NCBI RefSeq assembly: GCF_000166275.1
Contig: NZ_CM001023.1
Location: 1,144,501-1,208,500 of the forward strand
Length of the DNA stretch: 64,000 nucleotides
Origin: Algoriphagus machipongonensis
Lineage (GTDB): Bacteria > Bacteroidota > Bacteroidia > Cytophagales > Cyclobacteriaceae
Reading direction: 5' to 3'
Position 1 is the stretch's first letter. Every line of letters begins with the position of its first letter. Shown here in pieces: positions 61,022 through 64,000 of this stretch. The notes below the pieces were generated by a model, which did no database searches, was not told where the DNA came from, and worked only from the letters and a program-made list of their open reading frames with translations. Made by a program: the position numbers and the translations under genes.

Positions 61022-64000
61022 TTATTCTATAACCATAATTGAGCCTAGATACTCTTCATTTATCTCTTTGGCGTAGTTTTTATAATTGACACGAATAGAA
61101 TATGAGCCATTGGGGATATTTTCCCCATTGACTGTCCCATCCCATACACATGTGGATTCCTCATTAATTAAGTCAGTGTTTTTGCAATGAAAAATTAATT
61201 CACCCCATTTATTAAAAATCCAAAGCTCTAACTCATCTACCAGATAGTTGGTGTAAATCAAGAAATTCTTTTCAGGGTCACCCAATTCCAGTGCGGTAGG
61301 GAAAACTATTTTAAGCTCACACTCTTCAATTGTTTCAAATGTGGTCGAGTAAGGACAGCCTTCTTGACTATAAACTATCAATTCAAATTCACCTATTAAT
61401 AAAGGTTTGTAGGTTTGGCTTGTTGATACAAGATTGCCTTCATGATACCATTCGTAAGCGGCAAAACTCCCTGGGTCGATTGTAGGGGCAATGTCATACT
61501 TAGGGCAAACCTGATAGCTTTCTTCTGTTACAGGTCTTACTTCATCAATACTCCTTAGGATCAATACTTGGTCCATTCCCAGGAGGCAGGGGACTCCACT
61601 AAATATCCTAGCCTCATAGGTTCCTTCCTGAGTAGCCAGAATTTCTGGTTTATTTCTTTCAGAAGTTAATTGAGACTGATTACCACTGATGTCTGTAAAC
61701 CACCATTCAATGGTTTCAACCTTCTCGAAATCAGTCTCTAAAGAAATTGCAGCATCTGCTGCATCAGGACACAAAGGTTCTGCTAAAAGGCTTGCCTCCA
61801 AGCTCAAAACTGGCTCTTCAACTTCAAATAATATGGGTTCAAGATCGCATGGAATACTTCCTTTGGGTTGAACCTCTAGATAAAATGTTCCAAAAGTGTT
61901 AAGAGTAAGAAACTCATCTGTGCCAATTAATGTGAGGTCAGCATCGTACCAGAAAATATTTGCATCGGCCACAGTGGCTCCTGAAAGTTGAGCTTGATAT
62001 ATTTTCTCCCCATTGCAATCCTCGCTAAATAAAATCGGTGAAAAGGGAATTGGCTGGTTTACAAAAACCTCAAATTCTTTGATTTCTGGACAGTTTGGAG
62101 AACTTGTCTCAGGATTAAAACCATAGAGTGAAAAAGTGCCTGTTTGATCCAAAGTAAAGGCTTCACCAGCAGACTTTTCAACTGAAGTCCCATCTGGGTA
62201 AGTTAGAATGAATTCTAAAGGCTGATTTGTTTCTGGAATATATTCATAGGTTTCACATATGGATAACGAGGCTGGAACATTAAATTCTACCCTGTCCAAA
62301 GTGAAATCCAATTCCATCGAGTTTCTACCCAGTTCACAATCTTTGCCAATCTCTGGAATAATACTAAATACAGCAGCTTCATAAACCCCATCTTCAAAAA
62401 CTGTTATTTCAGTTTGATCTTTAAATTGGTCCAATTCCTCTATTCCTCCTAACTCATCATATCTTCTCCACCTAATGTCTGTTACTTCAGAGAAAAATGT
62501 AGTACTTAAATTGATGGTCGCTCCAGGCCCAAGTTCACATAATTTAGTGCTAGTCAAAGTAACGTCAACCTCTAATATAGGCTCTTCAATCAAGAATGTT
62601 TTTAAAGGGTTTGGGCAAGCTTCACTATTGGCTGGTTGAACATCTAGTTTAAATTCTCCAATCGAAGTTGGAAACATATTTTGGCCAGTACCAATCAACT
62701 CATCATTTTCATTATACCAGGAGAAGATCACCGTATTGGGATCTATACCATTGATATCTGCAAAATATGTTCTGTTTCCAAAGCAGTCTTGCTGGATAAG
62801 TTTAGGTTCAAACTCTACTGGCTGCACAAGGTTAACCTCAAATGTTTTGGAAGTAGGACATGTTAATGGATCAGTGGGTAATGAACCAATTAATTTGTAT
62901 GTGCCAGCTTCTATTAGTGTAAATGGTTCATCTTTGGCTTTTATTTCGATCGTGCCATCAGGATATTCTAGACTAAACTCTAAATCTTGATTGGTTTCAG
63001 GCGTTAATTCATAGGATTGGCAGATAGTTATCTCATTTGGAACATTAAATTCTGTTTGGGAAAGCCCTGGGACTTCAATCAATTCTGATTTTGGTAGACT
63101 ACAATCATCAACTCCATATAATTCAAAATAATACCGACCACCTGGGATATCTATTTTCGCAAAATTGGCATTCAAAAAAGAATCATTCAAAACCTCTGTG
63201 CCTTTCTCATTGATCAACCTGTAGGAACCATCAATCGGACCATTAGTAAAATCAATGGTGATAGATCCGATGGTTTTTCCATCGGGTGTACACTCCTCAC
63301 CAACAATTTCTGCTACTTCAAATTTCAAAGATTCAGGTGGATCTTGCAGCGATACGACTGAACCAATTGAATTGGTGCAGCTGCCTAAGAGACCAATTAA
63401 GCTGTAGGCACCAGACTCTAATCCGGAAAACGTATAGGTATCTCCGGCAGCCAAAGCAGGTGAGTAGATTCCTAGGCCTTCAATGAAAACATAATCTAAT
63501 GGTGTGGTGGTTTGAATCGTTAACTCACCATCGTATACTTTACACCCTGAGGCTCCTATAGTGCTAACTAGGAAGAACTCTGGTTGAGGATAATATGTTA
63601 AGTCGGTTGATTTCTCTGTAAGACAATTGGATACACTTGGGCTTGGAGTAAAGATAATTTTATAATCTCCTTCCCCATCCAGATTTTGGTTAGGAAAAAG
63701 GTTTACGCTGCTTCCTTCTGTAAGATAGGTTCTGATTCCTGTTCCCACTTTTTCATAATACCATGTTCCCGATACCTGGGGATCAGTTTGAAAATTGACT
63801 TGTAAATCAGGACATACTTGATTTTCAGTTTGCAAGATCTGGTAGTCGGTTACTCCAGAAACAGTGGTGGGTTGAGTAGTAATGCAATCCTGCGTACCAG
63901 AAGAATCCTCAAAGTAGAACTCCACAAAGTAATCACCTGGAGAAGTTACTTGAACAATGTTATCTGTTCCTATAACGGCCCCTGATTCATCAGTCCATTC
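61022..64000 (-). CDS. large secreted protein, Ig-like modules and CHU_C/T9SS C-terminal region (5' end outside window)
   Basis: The reading frame is open from the right edge, so the start and signal peptide are not in the window; at least 992 residues are encoded. Counting from an internal GTG at 63925, a module begins FNVP at 293 and again at 548, a tandem repeat of about 255 residues (TPETNQDLEFSLEYPDG... and IPETNQPLEFILTYPDG...). The end IVFPTALELGDPEKNFLI, WIFNKWGELIFH, CVWDGTVNGENIPNGSYSIRV, GSIMVIE matches CHU_C, with FSPNGDG again lost. The 911-residue neighbour is its paralog with one copy of the module. Probably exported by T9SS. Confidence 0.85.
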   Translation of the reverse strand, partial: EWTDESGAVIGTDNIVQVTSPGDYFVEFYFEDSSGTQDCITTQPTTVSGVTDYQILQTENQVCPDLQVNFQTDPQVSGTWYYEKVGTGIRTYLTEGSSVNLFPNQNLDGEGDYKIIFTPSPSVSNCLTEKSTDLTYYPQPEFFLVSTIGASGCKVYDGELTIQTTTPLDYVFIEGLGIYSPALAAGDTYTFSGLESGAYSLIGLLGSCTNSIGSVVSLQDPPESLKFEVAEIVGEECTPDGKTIGSITIDFTNGPIDGSYRLINEKGTEVLNDSFLNANFAKIDIPGGRYYFELYGVDDCSLPKSELIEVPGLSQTEFNVPNEITICQSYELTPETNQDLEFSLEYPDGTIEIKAKDEPFTLIEAGTYKLIGSLPTDPLTCPTSKTFEVNLVQPVEFEPKLIQQDCFGNRTYFADINGIDPNTVIFSWYNENDELIGTGQNMFPTSIGEFKLDVQPANSEACPNPLKTFLIEEPILEVDVTLTSTKLCELGPGATINLSTTFFSEVTDIRWRRYDELGGIEELDQFKDQTEITVFEDGVYEAAVFSIIPEIGKDCELGRNSMELDFTLDRVEFNVPASLSICETYEYIPETNQPLEFILTYPDGTSVEKSAGEAFTLDQTGTFSLYGFNPETSSPNCPEIKEFEVFVNQPIPFSPILFSEDCNGEKIYQAQLSGATVADANIFWYDADLTLIGTDEFLTLNTFGTFYLEVQPKGSIPCDLEPILFEVEEPVLSLEASLLAEPLCPDAADAAISLETDFEKVETIEWWFTDISGNQSQLTSERNKPEILATQEGTYEARIFSGVPCLLGMDQVLILRSIDEVRPVTEESYQVCPKYDIAPTIDPGSFAAYEWYHEGNLVSTSQTYKPLLIGEFELIVYSQEGCPYSTTFETIEECELKIVFPTALELGDPEKNFLIYTNYLVDELELWIFNKWGELIFHCKNTDLINEESTCVWDGTVNGENIPNGSYSIRVNYKNYAKEINEEYLGSIMVIE

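Noticed and set aside
1..64000. CRISPR array or cas genes
   Set aside because: No regularly spaced short repeats and no Cas-like protein; the only direct repeats are the tRNA-end pairs, the 14-mers at 25.7 kb and the protein module.
1..64000. Prophage or complete insertion sequence
   Set aside because: No integrase, transposase, capsid or terminase genes; the repeats found carry no protein.

Overview
The window reads as a chromosomal segment from a gliding-type Bacteroidota, most likely the order Cytophagales and probably family Cyclobacteriaceae (Algoriphagus-like). The reasons are: low-to-moderate GC; several copies of the Bacteroidota -7 promoter motif TAnnTTTG close to start codons; three very long secreted proteins with type IX secretion (CHU_C / gliding-motility-associated) C-terminal domains; many small outer-membrane beta-barrels; weak ribosome binding sites with frequent TTG/GTG starts; a Bacteroidota-type three-gene succinate dehydrogenase; and an ExbB/ExbD/ExbD operon. 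The genus is an inference; no rRNA gene is present. Most of the window is ordinary core genome, densely packed in operons whose genes often overlap by ATGA or a few bases.

Layout. 1-11.7 kb: the start of a SAM hydroxide adenosyltransferase gene, phoH with a GNAT gene, an outer-membrane protein, then a long rightward series (ComEC-like protein, LiuC-like hydratase, RecQ, a conserved unknown, Nudix, thioesterase, TPR lipoprotein, Sua5/TsaC, pgk). 11.7-12.1 kb: a dispersed palindromic repeat, copy 1. 12.1-20.5 kb: secreted EEP-family hydrolase, flavin reductase, sppA, folK, fabD, a DCC thiol protein and a 926-residue T9SS cargo. 20.7-24.3 kb: sdhCAB with a clear promoter and terminator. 24.5-28.7 kb: a small membrane protein, a CPBP protease, then an operon of a sodium:solute symporter, a GNAT and a PLP amino-acid racemase. 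28.8-34.1 kb: three related beta-barrels around a diheme cytochrome/beta-helix lipoprotein pair and a Crp-like regulator. 34.1-40.8 kb: ruvC and, divergently, a seven-gene coupled run (glycosyltransferase, small helix-rich protein, SpoIIE-type phosphatase, polysaccharide deacetylase, second glycosyltransferase, TatD, asparaginase). 40.9-41.2 kb: tRNA-Ser(GGA) followed by a duplicate of its own 3' end and terminator. 41.3-46 kb: a lipoprotein with TlpA partner, a 600-bp spacer, and the ExbB/ExbD operon. 46-54.7 kb: MFS (UMF1-type), nnr, another MFS, a zinc-ribbon membrane protein, asnS, rpoN and a PAP2-like membrane protein. 54.8-58 kb: a beta-barrel, tRNA-Arg(ACG) with the second copy of the dispersed repeat and again a duplicated tRNA 3' end, a small lipoprotein and an MFS transporter. 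58.2-64 kb: two tandem paralogous T9SS cargo proteins, the second cut by the window end.

Working together: sdhCAB and pgk are central metabolism; TlpA, the ExbB/ExbD set, CHU_C proteins and beta-barrels are envelope functions; the glycosyltransferase/deacetylase/phosphatase run looks like a regulated glycan-modification unit. The strongest unexplained signals are non-coding: both tRNA genes carry a downstream duplicate of their 3' end plus terminator, and one of these duplications encloses a palindromic repeat that also lies, inverted, 44 kb away with a compensatory base change in its stem. No CRISPR array, prophage, transposase or integrase gene was seen.
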